The notes: generated by a model from the letters alone, not told the origin. A DNA stretch of 64,000 nt from Pseudomonas alkylphenolica (GCF_016009175.1 NZ_JADUCM010000002.1:406380-470379); one strand, 5' to 3'; shown: positions 54,607 through 63,927, counted from the stretch's first letter. A program made the numbers and translations.

Positions 54607-56205
54607 TCATGCGTTGCTCGCCAGTCGCTGAATCAGGCTGTCACTGAGCCGCGCGGCCAGCGCATACACCGACAATTGCGGGTTGGCGCCGATGCTGGTC
54701 GGGAACAACGAGCCGTCGTGAATCGACAGATTGGCCAGTTGATGATGGCGTCCCAGGCTGTCGCACACTGCCTGTTGCGGGTTTTCCCCCATGCTGCAGC
54801 CGCCCATGACATGGGCGCTGCCCAGGCGGGTGCGGAACAGCTCCAGGCTCAACCCGTCGATCATTTGCCGTGCCTCGGCCAGGGTTTTTACGTAGCGGCC
54901 CGCGCTGTGCAGGGGCAGCACGGCGTCGGCACCGGCGGCAAACTGAATCTCGGCCATGCTGTGGAAGGCGCGACGGATGCCGTCCCAGGTGTAGGGCGAT
55001 ACCGGGTAGTCCAGCACCGGCGACCCGTCGTCACGCAGTTGCACCTCACCGCCACTGCTTTCGGGGTGGAAGCCGTCGCGCAGCAGGGCGAGCATCACGT
55101 GGGTGTTGGGCAGTTGCTCCATGCGCATGGCGTTATCGCGGCCAAAGCTGCCGAGCAGGGTGCTGGCCAGTGCCGGGTGCAGCGGCGGCACCTCCAGCTT
55201 GTAGCCGATCGGGCCGGCGACACCGTCACGCCATTGGAAGTGATCGGAGTAAATCGATTGCGGTGCGCCGTAGAACGGATTGACCTTGTCCTTGAACAGC
55301 GCGGCGCTGAAGTTGACCAGGTGCAGGAAAGTCCGCTTGCCCAGGCGTTGATGCGGGTCGGGCGCATCCGAGCGCAGCAGCAGGGCCGGGCTGTTGATAC
55401 CGCCGCCAGCGAGCACGTAGTGCCGTGCCTTGACCAGAATCGTGCGGCCCGTCGGGTTGACGCAGCGGGCATCCATGGCCTGGCACTGCAGGGCGCTGAT
55501 GCGCTTGCCGTCGTGCAGCAGGCGCTCGGCGCGGGCCAGGTAAATCAGCTCGCCGCCCTTGTCCAGCGTCGCGGGAATGGTGGTGACCAGCATCGATTGC
55601 TTGGCATTGGTCGGGCAGCCCATGCCGCAATAACCCAGGTTCCAGCAGCCACGCACGTTGCGCGGGATGACCTTCCAGTTGAGCTTGAGTGCTTCACAGC
55701 CGCGTTTGAGCACGTCGTTGTTGGCATTGGGCGGCATGATCCACGGTGCGATGCCCAGGCGCTGTTCCATGCGTTCGAAGCAGGGCGCCAGGTCGGCCTC
55801 GCTCAGGCCAACCACACCGTGCTCGCGGGCCCAGTGCTGCAAGGTGGGTTCCGGGGTGCGAAAGCTCGAGGTCCAGTTGATCAGGGTGGTGCCGCCCACG
55901 GCACGGCCCTGAAGAATGGTAATGGCGCCGTCCTTGCTCATGCGCCCGATGCCTTCCTGATAGAGGCTGGCGTAGGCCTGGTCTTCGAGCAAATGGAAAT
56001 CGCTGCTGGTCTTGAGCGGGCCTTCTTCGATCAACAGCACCTTGAAACCGGCGGCGCTGAGCAGCTCGGCACTGGTGGCGCCGCCGGCACCGCTGCCGAT
56101 GATGGCGATGTCGGCTTCCAGAGTCAGGTCGTGGTCCAGGCGCGAGGCGTCACGGGTTTTCCAGCCGCGGGCGAGGCCTTCGCGAAACAGGTCGGGTACG
56201 GGCAT
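54607..56205 (-). CDS. GMC-family FAD oxidoreductase (alcohol oxidase/dehydrogenase-like)
   Basis: This 532-residue enzyme has the FAD motif IIGSGAGGATSAELLS (about 35-50), GRAVGGTTLINWTSSFRTPE and the C-terminal GMC block LGSAHVMGGCSMGENPQQAV with the active-site His, then DGSLFPTSIGANPQLSVYALA. A CWNLGYCGMGCPTNAKQS cysteine segment is typical of the long-chain alcohol oxidase branch. It has no signal peptide; the Tat protein upstream may carry it to the membrane or periplasm. With the aldehyde dehydrogenase it forms an alcohol to acid route. Substrate unknown. Confidence 0.85.
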   Translation of the reverse strand: MPVPDLFREGLARGWKTRDASRLDHDLTLEADIAIIGSGAGGATSAELLSAAGFKVLLIEEGPLKTSSDFHLLEDQAYASLYQEGIGRMSKDGAITILQGRAVGGTTLINWTSSFRTPEPTLQHWAREHGVVGLSEADLAPCFERMEQRLGIAPWIMPPNANNDVLKRGCEALKLNWKVIPRNVRGCWNLGYCGMGCPTNAKQSMLVTTIPATLDKGGELIYLARAERLLHDGKRISALQCQAMDARCVNPTGRTILVKARHYVLAGGGINSPALLLRSDAPDPHQRLGKRTFLHLVNFSAALFKDKVNPFYGAPQSIYSDHFQWRDGVAGPIGYKLEVPPLHPALASTLLGSFGRDNAMRMEQLPNTHVMLALLRDGFHPESSGGEVQLRDDGSPVLDYPVSPYTWDGIRRAFHSMAEIQFAAGADAVLPLHSAGRYVKTLAEARQMIDGLSLELFRTRLGSAHVMGGCSMGENPQQAVCDSLGRHHQLANLSIHDGSLFPTSIGANPQLSVYALAARLSDSLIQRLASNA

Positions 56206-56232
56206 CTACAGCCTCTTGTCGTTATGGTCGGT

Positions 56233-56766
56233 TCAGATCTTAGGCGGGCCGGGATAGCCACAGCTGGCCCAGGACACGGGCATTTCATACCAGGCCATGT
56301 GCAGCAATTGCAGCAACGAGCTGTGGCCCATGCGCAACAGGTTCAGCGAACTGTCCTCCCAGCGCTGCAAAAAGGCCTGGATCTGCGCGTGGCTGGCATT
56401 TTCCCAGGCGCCCCAGACACCCGTCAGCGGCCCGCGGGTGACCGGCAGGGCCAGTACGTCGAACAGCTGCTGAGTCAGCTTGAGCATGGCCGGGGACAGG
56501 CTGGCGAGCTTGTTATCCAGTTGGCGCAGCACGGCATCGATGTGTTCAGGCGCCGGGGTACCGTCGAGCAGCACCGGAATCAGCGCCTGCAAAATCGGCA
56601 GGTCACTCGCGCGCAGGGTGATGAAACCGCTGGCCGGGGTTGATGCCGAGCAACCGCTGAGGCTGGCAGTCAGCCCCGCAGTGGCCAGAAAAGCGCTGGC
56701 GCCGAGGCTGAACCGGAGCAGCCCGCGGCGGGTCAGGGCGGGGGATACGGGCAGGCTTGTAGTCAT
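56233..56766 (-). CDS. Tat-signal small subunit, gluconate 2-dehydrogenase subunit 3-like
   Basis: This 177-residue protein has a twin-arginine signal (TRRGLLRFSLGASAFLATAGL, residues 12-32) followed by LSGC, which may be a lipobox. The mature part is helical and ends near SWASCGYPGPPKI, a tail like that of gluconate dehydrogenase subunit 3 proteins. These small subunits escort GMC dehydrogenases through the Tat system. It is 27 bases upstream of the GMC gene. No cytochrome c subunit is present. Confidence 0.75.
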   Translation of the reverse strand: MTTSLPVSPALTRRGLLRFSLGASAFLATAGLTASLSGCSASTPASGFITLRASDLPILQALIPVLLDGTPAPEHIDAVLRQLDNKLASLSPAMLKLTQQLFDVLALPVTRGPLTGVWGAWENASHAQIQAFLQRWEDSSLNLLRMGHSSLLQLLHMAWYEMPVSWASCGYPGPPKI

Positions 56767-56788
56767 TGTTATCAGGCCTGATAGCGGG

Positions 56789-58222
56789 TTAGCGGATGAA
56801 AAGCTTGAACACCAGTTTCATCACCGACTTGCCATAAGGCGGATAGATCAGGCGGGCGGCGTTGAAGCGTTGCTTGGCGAACACCGCCTTGGCTTTGCTG
56901 AAGGTCAGAAAACCCTCGTGACCATGGTAATGCCCCATTCCCGACGGCCCCACGCCACCGAAGGGCAGGTCGTCCTGGGCGACATGCAGCAGGGTGTCGT
57001 TGAGGCAGACGCCACCGGAATGGGTCTGCTCCAGTACCTTCTGCTGCTCGGCACGGTCGTAGCCAAAGTAATACAGCGCCAGCGGGCGAGGGCGCTGGTT
57101 GATGTAGGCCAGCGCCTCGTCGAGGTTGTCATAGGGCACCAGCGGCAGCAGCGGGCCGAAGATTTCGTCCTGCATCACGCGCATGTCGTCGTTGACCTGC
57201 AGCAGCAGGTGCGGCGGCAGGCGACGGCCCTGGCGTGGTTCGTCGGGGTACAGGTCGGTTACCTGCGCGCCTTTGCTGCGGGCATCTTCCAGGTAGCCCT
57301 CCAGGCGCGCGAGGTGCCGTGCGTTGATGATCGCGGTGTAGTCGGGGTTGTCGACCAGGGTCGGGTAAAAGCGGTGAACAACCGAACGGTAGGTTTGCGC
57401 GAATTCATCCAGGCGTGCTCTGGGCACCAGCACATAGTCCGGGGCGACGCAGGTCTGCCCGGCATTGAGGGTTTTGCCGAAGGCAATGCGCTCTGCGGCA
57501 TCGTTCAACGGCACACTGGCGGAGACAATGGCGGGCGACTTACCGCCGAGTTCGAGCGTCACCGGCGTCAGGTTTTGCGCCGCCGCAGCCATCACATGGC
57601 GACCGACACTGGTGGCGCCGGTGAACAGCAAATGATCGAAGGGCAGGCGCGAGAAAGCTTCGCCCACGTCCGATTCACCCAGCACTGCGCACACCAGGTC
57701 TTCCGGAAACACGGCTTCGAACAGTTTTTTGAGCAGCAGGCCGGTTGCCGGTGTGGCTTCGCTGAGTTTGAGCATGACCCGGTTGCCGGCGGCCAGGGCG
57801 CAGGTCATGGGACCGATAGCCAGGAACAACGGGTAGTTCCACGGCACGATAATGCCGACCACCCCGAGCGGCTGGTAGAGCACCTTGGCGCTGGCCGGTT
57901 GAAAAGCCAGGCCGACGTTGCGCGGCGAGGCTTTCATCCATTGCTTGAGATGGCGCTCGGTATGGCGCAGGCCCTGAACGCTGGGCATCAATTCGGCCAG
58001 CCGGGTTTCATCGGCGCTGCGGCCGCTGAAGTCTTCGCTGATGGCGGCGATCAGTGCCTCCTGGTGCGTCAACAGCAGCTCGCGCAAGCTCTTGAGCCAC
58101 TGCAGGCGCTGGGCTCTGGGAGGCATGGGGTTACCGGCAAAGGCCTGACGCTGGGCGCTGAACTGCTCGGCGAGGTGGTCAAAGGCGGCAGGGTGCAAAA
58201 GACGTGCGGCATCGGCGGTCAT
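56789..58222 (-). CDS. calB: Coniferyl aldehyde dehydrogenase-like NAD(P) aldehyde dehydrogenase
   Basis: This 477-residue enzyme oxidises an aldehyde to the acid. GVVGIIVPWNYPLFLAIGP is the NAD site, FTGATSVGRHVMAAAA the cofactor loop, LELGGKSPAIV holds the Glu and NAGQTCVAPDY the catalytic Cys. The C-terminal hydrophobic tail (YPPYGKSVMKLVFKLFIR) is typical of the CALDH/fatty aldehyde group, which may attach to membranes. GGAG precedes the ATG at 58222. It probably receives the aldehyde made by the GMC enzyme. The true substrate could be aliphatic rather than coniferyl aldehyde. Confidence 0.85.
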   Translation of the reverse strand: MTADAARLLHPAAFDHLAEQFSAQRQAFAGNPMPPRAQRLQWLKSLRELLLTHQEALIAAISEDFSGRSADETRLAELMPSVQGLRHTERHLKQWMKASPRNVGLAFQPASAKVLYQPLGVVGIIVPWNYPLFLAIGPMTCALAAGNRVMLKLSEATPATGLLLKKLFEAVFPEDLVCAVLGESDVGEAFSRLPFDHLLFTGATSVGRHVMAAAAQNLTPVTLELGGKSPAIVSASVPLNDAAERIAFGKTLNAGQTCVAPDYVLVPRARLDEFAQTYRSVVHRFYPTLVDNPDYTAIINARHLARLEGYLEDARSKGAQVTDLYPDEPRQGRRLPPHLLLQVNDDMRVMQDEIFGPLLPLVPYDNLDEALAYINQRPRPLALYYFGYDRAEQQKVLEQTHSGGVCLNDTLLHVAQDDLPFGGVGPSGMGHYHGHEGFLTFSKAKAVFAKQRFNAARLIYPPYGKSVMKLVFKLFIR

Positions 58223-58250
58223 GCGGAACTCCACGGCAGCGTGTTTTTTC

Positions 58251-58266
58251 TAGAGCATATACTCTA
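58251..58266. promoter_or_regulatory. Candidate TetR operator in the calB-tetR spacer
   Basis: TAGAG and CTCTA flank CATATA in an AT-rich stretch 29 bases before the calB start. The divergent TetR gene makes this the likely operator. A GTGCGACTAG segment lies just beyond it. Confidence 0.45.
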
Positions 58267-58372
58267 ATATAAGCATAGTGCGACTAGTTTTTGACGACGA
58301 GCAGGTACATCAGGGTCTGGATAAACCGTAAGATGGACCTATTCATCCAAAGCCCGGCATCTGGATCTGATC

Positions 58373-59038
58373 ATGGCTCCGCGCATCAAGACCCGCGAAC
58401 GCATCGTGCAGAACAGCCTGGAGCTGTTCAACCAGCAAGGCGAGCGCAGTGTCAGCACCAATCACATTGCAGCCCACATGGAGATTTCTCCGGGGAACCT
58501 GTACTACCACTTCGCCAACAAGCAGGAAATCATTGCGGTCCTCTTCACCCAGTACGAAGAGCGGGTCGAGAGTTTTCTGCGTCCGCCGCAAGGCCGTGTC
58601 GCCACGGTTGCCGACAAGCGTTTCTATCTCAAGGAACTGTTGGCGGCGATGTGGGACTTTCGCTTTCTGCACCGCGACCTCGAGCACCTGCTCGACAGTG
58701 ACAAGGAACTGGCCGCGCGCTACCGGCGCTTCTCGCAGCGCTGCCTGATTCAGGCCCAGGGTATCTACCGCGGTTTTGTCAGTGCAGGGCTGGTTGAGAT
58801 GGACGCCATTCAGATCGAATCGCTGACCCTCAACGCCTGGATCGTGCTGACCTCCTGGGTGCGCTTTCTCTGCACCACGCGTGAAAACTCGGCGCACCTG
58901 AGCGAGGATGCGATCAAGCGGGGGATCTATCAGGTGCTGGTGCTGGAGATCGGTTTTGTCACCGCCCAGGCGCGTCCGGAAGTGGACGCCCTGTGCGAGG
59001 AATTCTACGTTTCGCTTAATCAGGCACTGGAGCAGTAG
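58373..59038 (+). CDS. TetR-family transcriptional regulator
   Basis: This 221-residue protein has an N-terminal TetR helix-turn-helix (IKTRERIVQNSLELFNQQGERSVSTNHIAAHMEISPGNLYYHFANKQEIIAVLF, about 5-58) and a helical ligand domain. It is divergent from the aldehyde dehydrogenase gene and so probably represses the calB / Tat subunit / GMC genes until their substrate appears. The start ATG at 58373 has a weak ribosome-binding site. The ligand is unknown. Confidence 0.92.
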   Translation: MAPRIKTRERIVQNSLELFNQQGERSVSTNHIAAHMEISPGNLYYHFANKQEIIAVLFTQYEERVESFLRPPQGRVATVADKRFYLKELLAAMWDFRFLHRDLEHLLDSDKELAARYRRFSQRCLIQAQGIYRGFVSAGLVEMDAIQIESLTLNAWIVLTSWVRFLCTTRENSAHLSEDAIKRGIYQVLVLEIGFVTAQARPEVDALCEEFYVSLNQALEQ

Positions 59039-59077
59039 CGCCCAGGCCTTATTCGTTCAATCGTTCAGGAGACTGTC

Positions 59078-59932
59078 ATGCCCCTCGCGCAACTGATCAC
59101 CGCCCAGCAATTGGCCGACCGCCTGGAGGCGCCGGCGCTGGTGATTCTCGATTGTCGTTTTGCCCTGGAAGATATCGATTACGGCCAGCGCAGCTATGCC
59201 GAGGGGCATGTCGCCGGTGCACATTTTGCCGATCTGGAGCGTGATCTGAGTGGGCCGGTAATCAAGGGGGTGACCGGTCGCCACCCGCTGCCGGAGCCGC
59301 AGCGGCTGGTGGAAAAGCTGCGTGCCTGGGGCATCGACAATGACAGCGACGTGGTGCTGTACGACGATGGCCCCGGTGCGTTCGCTGCGCGGGCCTGGTG
59401 GCTGCTGGCCTGGCTGGGCAAGCGCAGCGGGGTTTATATCCTTGATGGCGGCCTGAAGGCCTGGCATGCGGCCGGGTTGCCATTGAGCCTCGACCCGCCA
59501 AGCAAGCGTGAAGGCAACTTCAGTGGCAGCCCCGATGAAAGCCTGTTGATCAGTGCCGAACAGCTGGGCGAGCGCCTGAACCAGCCGGACCTGACCTTGA
59601 TCGATGCCCGTGGCTTGCCGCGTTTTCGCGGTGAGGTAGAGCCCATTGACCCGGTGGCCGGGCACATTCCCGGTGCGCAGTGCGCGGCTTTTACCGACAA
59701 CCTGGATGCCGATGGCCGTTTTCTTAAGCCAGAGCTGCTGAAAAAGCGATTTGCGCAAACGTTGGGCAAACGATCGCCTGATCAGCTGGTGGCGTATTGC
59801 GGCTCAGGCGTTACAGCCTGTCACAACCTCTTTGCCCTGGCGTTGGCGGGTTATCCGCTGGGCACGTTGTATGCGGGCTCCTGGAGTGAGTGGATCACCA
59901 ACCCGCAACGGCAAGTGGCGACAGGTGATTAA
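59078..59932 (+). CDS. sseA: 3-mercaptopyruvate sulfurtransferase (rhodanese family)
   Basis: This 284-residue protein has two rhodanese domains, an inactive N-terminal one (about 5-135) and an active C-terminal one with the loop CGSGVT at residues 241-246. Cys241 with Gly-Ser-Gly-Val-Thr is the mercaptopyruvate type, while thiosulfate rhodaneses have CRKGVT. It moves sulfur from 3-mercaptopyruvate to cyanide or thiols. AGGAGA precedes the ATG. A REP pair follows 11 bases after the stop. Confidence 0.93.
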   Translation: MPLAQLITAQQLADRLEAPALVILDCRFALEDIDYGQRSYAEGHVAGAHFADLERDLSGPVIKGVTGRHPLPEPQRLVEKLRAWGIDNDSDVVLYDDGPGAFAARAWWLLAWLGKRSGVYILDGGLKAWHAAGLPLSLDPPSKREGNFSGSPDESLLISAEQLGERLNQPDLTLIDARGLPRFRGEVEPIDPVAGHIPGAQCAAFTDNLDADGRFLKPELLKKRFAQTLGKRSPDQLVAYCGSGVTACHNLFALALAGYPLGTLYAGSWSEWITNPQRQVATGD

Positions 59933-59943
59933 CGCAGAAATTC

Positions 59944-60031
59944 GTAGGCGCGAGGCTTGCCCGCGAATCTGACGCCGCAATCTGTCGGTTTGGTCGCGTC
60001 ATCGTTATTCGCGGTCAAGCCTTGCGCCTAC
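59944..60031. repeat. REP pair of a third family, overlapping the yheT stop
   Basis: GTAGGCGCGAGGCTTGCCCG with CGAAT (59944-59968) faces its imperfect inverse ATTCGCGGTCAAGCCTTGCG with CCTAC (60007-60031). It lies between convergent sseA and the YheT-like gene, whose stop codon (60028-60030) lies in the right arm. The family differs from both other REP families here. Confidence 0.8.
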
Positions 60032-61026
60032 AGCGGCACGGCTTCCAGCCACTGCGGAATCCGTCGCTCGAGGTAGTACCCCGGGTTATGCAGGCTGCCA
60101 TCGACAAAGCCGACATGCCCACCGCGAGTGTGCAGTTCGAAGCGGGTGCCTGCCGACAGTTCGTTGGCGGCAGGCAAGCTGTGGCTGAACACGAACGGAT
60201 CGTCGCTGGAGTGAATGATCAGGGTGGGTGTGCGGTTTTCGCCGAGGAAATAGCGGCTGGATGCCCGGCGGTAGTAATCCTTGGCATCGGCAAAGCCATT
60301 GAGCGGCGCAGTCACCCGTCCATCGAAGTCCCAGAAGGTGCGCAGGTTTTCCAGTGGCCCGAGGCGCTCCAGAGCGGCCAGGCCGTCATAGTGCCCACGG
60401 TGCTGAAAGTGACGCTGCTTGTCTTTTACATAGGCCAGCATGACGCGCATGAAGTGCGCCTGGTACACCCGCGAGAATCCCAGGCCGATGCGGTCGGCGC
60501 ATTGGTCCAGGCGAAAGGGTACCGAAACGGCAACCGCCCCTTGCAGCTGGCTTGCGGAGCCTACTTCACCGAGATGCTTGAGCAGTACATTGCCCCCCAG
60601 CGAATAGCCAACGGCGTACAACGGTGCCTGCGGACGCTGCGCGCGCAGGTGTTCGATGGTTTCGGCGAGGTCTTCGCTGGCCCCCGAGTGGTAGCTGCGC
60701 GGGAGCAGGTTGGGCTCGCCCGAGCAACCGCGCCAGTTCAGCGCCACGCTGCTCCAGCCACGGCCGGCCAACGCCTGTTGCAAGCCGATGACATAGGGGG
60801 AGTGGGACGAGCCGGTCAGACCATGAAGTACCAGCACCAAGGGTGTTGAGGCTTCATGGGGGCCGTGCCAGTCGAGGTCGAGAAAGTCGCCGTCCGCCAG
60901 CCACAGGCGTTCGCGATGGCGGTTCAGGTTTGCCGGTTTACGCCATAGGGGGCCCCAGAGCGTTTGCAAGTGCGGGTTGCTCAGCCCCAGGGCTGGTTTG
61001 AAGGGACTGGGGGGTGACAGGTGCAT
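60028..61026 (-). CDS. YheT-family alpha/beta hydrolase
   Basis: This 332-residue hydrolase has the nucleophile elbow GYSLGGN (Ser about residue 144), the LHGLTGSSHSPY oxyanion loop, Asp in IIHSSDDPFVF and His in RGGHVGFVDG as a complete triad. FKPALGLSNPHLQTLWGPL at the N-terminus is the YheT/Abhydrolase_1 signature. The family probably contains esterases; the physiological substrate is not known. Confidence 0.92.
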   Translation of the reverse strand: MHLSPPSPFKPALGLSNPHLQTLWGPLWRKPANLNRHRERLWLADGDFLDLDWHGPHEASTPLVLVLHGLTGSSHSPYVIGLQQALAGRGWSSVALNWRGCSGEPNLLPRSYHSGASEDLAETIEHLRAQRPQAPLYAVGYSLGGNVLLKHLGEVGSASQLQGAVAVSVPFRLDQCADRIGLGFSRVYQAHFMRVMLAYVKDKQRHFQHRGHYDGLAALERLGPLENLRTFWDFDGRVTAPLNGFADAKDYYRRASSRYFLGENRTPTLIIHSSDDPFVFSHSLPAANELSAGTRFELHTRGGHVGFVDGSLHNPGYYLERRIPQWLEAVPL

Positions 61027-61092
61027 CGTGGCGTACTCACCTATTTCATTCAGACAAGTGTATGCACGCTGACCGCTGCCTGCATGTGCCGG

Positions 61093-62493
61093 TCAGCCGG
61101 ATGCAGGCGCGGGCAGGTCGTGCTGTTCGACACTCGGGCCGACGCTGATCTGTACAAGCTTGTCGAGCTTCAGGTGCTTTTTCAAGGCGACTTTCAGCTG
61201 ATCCAGGGTAAGTGCCTGGATCTGTTCGAGGAAGGATTGCCTGCTGTCCAGCGGGAGTTGATGAAAGCCCATTTCCGCCAGCATGTTGCTGAATTGCCCG
61301 TTGCTGACCGCACCCAGCAGGTAGCTGCCGCGCAGTTGCTCTTTCGCGTCCTCGAACTGCTGAGGGGTTGGCCCTGTGTCGGCATAGTCCTGCAGCAGGT
61401 TTTCCAGCAAGGCCATGGCGCCATCCTGGTACTTGGCCTGGACTTCGGTGGTGAAAACCCAGAGCCCGCTGTCGCTCGACTGCACCAGGTGTGCGCCTGC
61501 GCTGTAGGTCAGTCCTCGCTCGGTACGCAGCACCTCGAACAGCCGGGAGGTGGCACCAGGGCCGCCTAGCATCAGGTTGGCCAGGGTCAGTGCCGGTGCG
61601 TCTGTATGCTGGATATCGATTCCGGGCAGGGCAAACAACAGGAACGACTGCGTGCCGGGGTGATCCAGGTGATAAATCTCTGCCTCGAACCCTTTCGGAG
61701 GTTGCAGCGGGGGCAGGGGTGGGCCCGCAGGCAGCGCAGCAGATATTTGCAGTGCTGTTTCGCGGGCCTGTTCTGGCGAGAGGTCGCCTACCAGCGTGAT
61801 CAAGGCATTGCCGGCACTCAGGGCTTGTTGATGAAAGGCGGTCAAATCCGCAATCTGCAGGGTGTTGATGCTTTGCGCAGTGCCAGTGTCGTTTGCGGCG
61901 AAGGGATGATTGGCATAGGCATGTTCAAACAACCGGTCGACCGCTTTGACGTAGGCCAGGCTTTGTCGCTGTGTCGAGGCATTGATCAGCTGGTTTTTGA
62001 CCTCTTGAAGCTTTTCATTGGCAAACAGCGGTTGCCCGAGTACTTCAGCCAGCAACGTGACCGCTTGGCTTCGGTGTTGCTCCGTACTCAGGCTGCGTAA
62101 GCGGATTGTCGCCTTGGTGCGTGATGTGGAGGTGTGGAAGCGGGCGCCGATTTCATCAAAGCCCTCGGCGATCTGCATGGCGTCCCGGTGCTGCGTACCC
62201 TCCTTCAGCATGCCCAGTGTCAGTTGTGCCAGCCCCGAGGCGCCATCGTCGCGGGCGCTGCCTGCGTCGAACAGCACCTGCAGATCGAACATCGGCAGCT
62301 CTGGCCTGTGGACAAACAGTACCCGGCTGCCTTGCGGGGTTTGCCAGGACTCGATGGGCACCTGCAACTGGGCGGAAGGGGGCGAGAGGGACATCAGCGA
62401 CTCCAGCGCTGCAGGGGCGGGGTACCCCTGACTGTGGGCAGTGCCTGACAGTATGAGGAGGGCGAGCAGCATTATCCGGATAGTGTCAGTCAT
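61093..62493 (-). CDS. M16 peptidase-like protein, zinc-motif-lacking partner
   Basis: This 466-residue protein has a signal peptide (about 1-20, TDTIRIMLLALLILSGTAHS) and two M16 domains. Where a peptidase would carry HxxEH the sequence is GLAQLTLGMLKEG, so it has no zinc site. Such inactive partners pair with an active M16 protein to form the clamshell. It overlaps the active gene upstream by 8 bases, so the two are co-translated. Start ATG at 62493. Confidence 0.9.
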   Translation of the reverse strand: MTDTIRIMLLALLILSGTAHSQGYPAPAALESLMSLSPPSAQLQVPIESWQTPQGSRVLFVHRPELPMFDLQVLFDAGSARDDGASGLAQLTLGMLKEGTQHRDAMQIAEGFDEIGARFHTSTSRTKATIRLRSLSTEQHRSQAVTLLAEVLGQPLFANEKLQEVKNQLINASTQRQSLAYVKAVDRLFEHAYANHPFAANDTGTAQSINTLQIADLTAFHQQALSAGNALITLVGDLSPEQARETALQISAALPAGPPLPPLQPPKGFEAEIYHLDHPGTQSFLLFALPGIDIQHTDAPALTLANLMLGGPGATSRLFEVLRTERGLTYSAGAHLVQSSDSGLWVFTTEVQAKYQDGAMALLENLLQDYADTGPTPQQFEDAKEQLRGSYLLGAVSNGQFSNMLAEMGFHQLPLDSRQSFLEQIQALTLDQLKVALKKHLKLDKLVQISVGPSVEQHDLPAPASG

Positions 62494-63835
62494 TGTGGGC
62501 CTCCTTGGCCTGCATGTAGGCAACTGTTAAGCGTTCTGCATTGAAGTAGGTGTGGGCGACATGCTGGATCTGTTCGGGTGTCACGCGGGCCAGGCGACTG
62601 GCGTCGCTGTCCGGTTGTGCGAGTGGCAGGCCGCTGCCCAGCGTGGCGGCAATCTCGTCGGCACGTCCCGACAAGCTGTCCTGCGCGTAGGTTTTATCCG
62701 CCAGTAGCAGGGCCTTGGCTCTGGCAAGCTCTGCGGTTGTTGGCGGGTTCTGCTTGAGCGCATGCAGCTCGGCCCAGACGGCTTTTTGCAACGCCGCCAG
62801 CGGTTGAGGGTTGGCGGCGCTCACTGACGCTTCAATTTCGAACAGTGTGTCGCCTCTGGCCAAGGGGCCATAACTGGCCGACGGGTTGGCGAGCAGGCCT
62901 TGTTCGCGTACCAGGCGGGTATTCAGACGGGCACTCATGCCGTGCCCGAGCATTGCCTGAATCAGGCGCAATGCATCGACATCGGCGGTGTGCGCAGCAG
63001 TTGCATAGCTGGGTACGTTGAAGCCCATGAACAGCTTGGGCGTGCTGAACTCGTTGTAGACCGTGACCTGTCGCTGGCCTGCGGCAGCAGACTGCAAAGG
63101 GCGTTTCGAGCCAGGCAGGTCGCGCCGGATGAGGCGTGCAAAGTAGTGCTCTACCTGGGTTTTCACTTCATCTGGCCGGACATCGCCGACAATGATCAGC
63201 GTGGCATTGTTCGGCGCGTACCGTGACCGGTACCAGGCCTTCAACTCGTCATTGCTCATGCGCTCGAGGTCACTCATCCAGCCGATCACCGGGGTGTGAT
63301 AACTGCTGGCCGGATAAGCGATGGCTTGCAGCTGTTCATACAGCAGAGCCCGGGCATCGCCTTCGACATGCTGTCGGCGCTCGGCTTTCACGCCCTCTAT
63401 CTCTCGCTGAAACTCGGCCTCATCCAGGAGGGCGCCACCAAGCAGGTCGGCATTGAGCTCTATGGCGACAGCCAGGCGGTCGTTGGGCAGGGTCTGGTGG
63501 TACACCGTGTAATCACGAGTGGTGTAGGCGTTGTCACTGCCGCCCAGGCGCTCGATGATCTGTGAGAACTCCCCGGGCGCAGCTTTCGAGCTGCCGCGAA
63601 AGAGCAAGTGTTCAAGTGCATGGGAAAGGCCCGACTGGCCCGGGTACTCGTGGCTTGAGCCCACCTTGACCAGCAGGTGGGTGGTGACCACCGGCGCCCG
63701 ACGATCCTCGGCAACGACCACCTGCAGGCCGTTGTCGAGGGTGAATGCGTGGCGGGCGGGCGGGTCGGCAGCCGCCTGGGCAGTCAGGCCTAGCAGGCCC
63801 AGCAGGCTGCATCGGGTAAACATGCGTCCGTGCAT
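62486..63835 (-). CDS. M16 family zinc metallopeptidase
   Basis: This 449-residue periplasmic protease has a signal peptide (about 1-23, MFTRCSLLGLLGLTAQAAA) and the inverted zinc motif HALEH near residue 71, followed by the downstream Glu in the IEGVKAERRQ segment. The C-terminal M16_C domain (about 190-370) is present. It is the active half of an M16 pair with the next gene. The ATG at 63835 has AAGGA 8 bases upstream, which lies in a hairpin (63840-63869). No coding sequence lies between it and the contig end. Confidence 0.92.
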   Translation of the reverse strand: MHGRMFTRCSLLGLLGLTAQAAADPPARHAFTLDNGLQVVVAEDRRAPVVTTHLLVKVGSSHEYPGQSGLSHALEHLLFRGSSKAAPGEFSQIIERLGGSDNAYTTRDYTVYHQTLPNDRLAVAIELNADLLGGALLDEAEFQREIEGVKAERRQHVEGDARALLYEQLQAIAYPASSYHTPVIGWMSDLERMSNDELKAWYRSRYAPNNATLIIVGDVRPDEVKTQVEHYFARLIRRDLPGSKRPLQSAAAGQRQVTVYNEFSTPKLFMGFNVPSYATAAHTADVDALRLIQAMLGHGMSARLNTRLVREQGLLANPSASYGPLARGDTLFEIEASVSAANPQPLAALQKAVWAELHALKQNPPTTAELARAKALLLADKTYAQDSLSGRADEIAATLGSGLPLAQPDSDASRLARVTPEQIQHVAHTYFNAERLTVAYMQAKEAHND

Positions 63836-63839
63836 GAGG

Positions 63840-63869
63840 GTGTTCCTTCTGGTGAAAAACCAGGAACAC
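63840..63869 (-). promoter_or_regulatory. Hairpin containing the M16 gene ribosome-binding site
   Basis: On the minus strand GTGTTC and CTGGT pair with ACCAG and GAACAC around a loop TTTTC, with an AAG bulge. The AAGGA ribosome-binding site spans the bulge and the outer stem. It may lower or regulate translation. Confidence 0.4.
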
Positions 63870-63927
63870 GATCAGGCAAGGCCTCGGGGAAAGGGGATTA
63901 ACTATCTACTGCACAGGCGGACGGGCC

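Noticed and set aside
54601..56643. 680-codon plus-strand frame opposite the GMC gene
   Set aside because: Shadow frame. The GMC motifs on the minus strand are complete.
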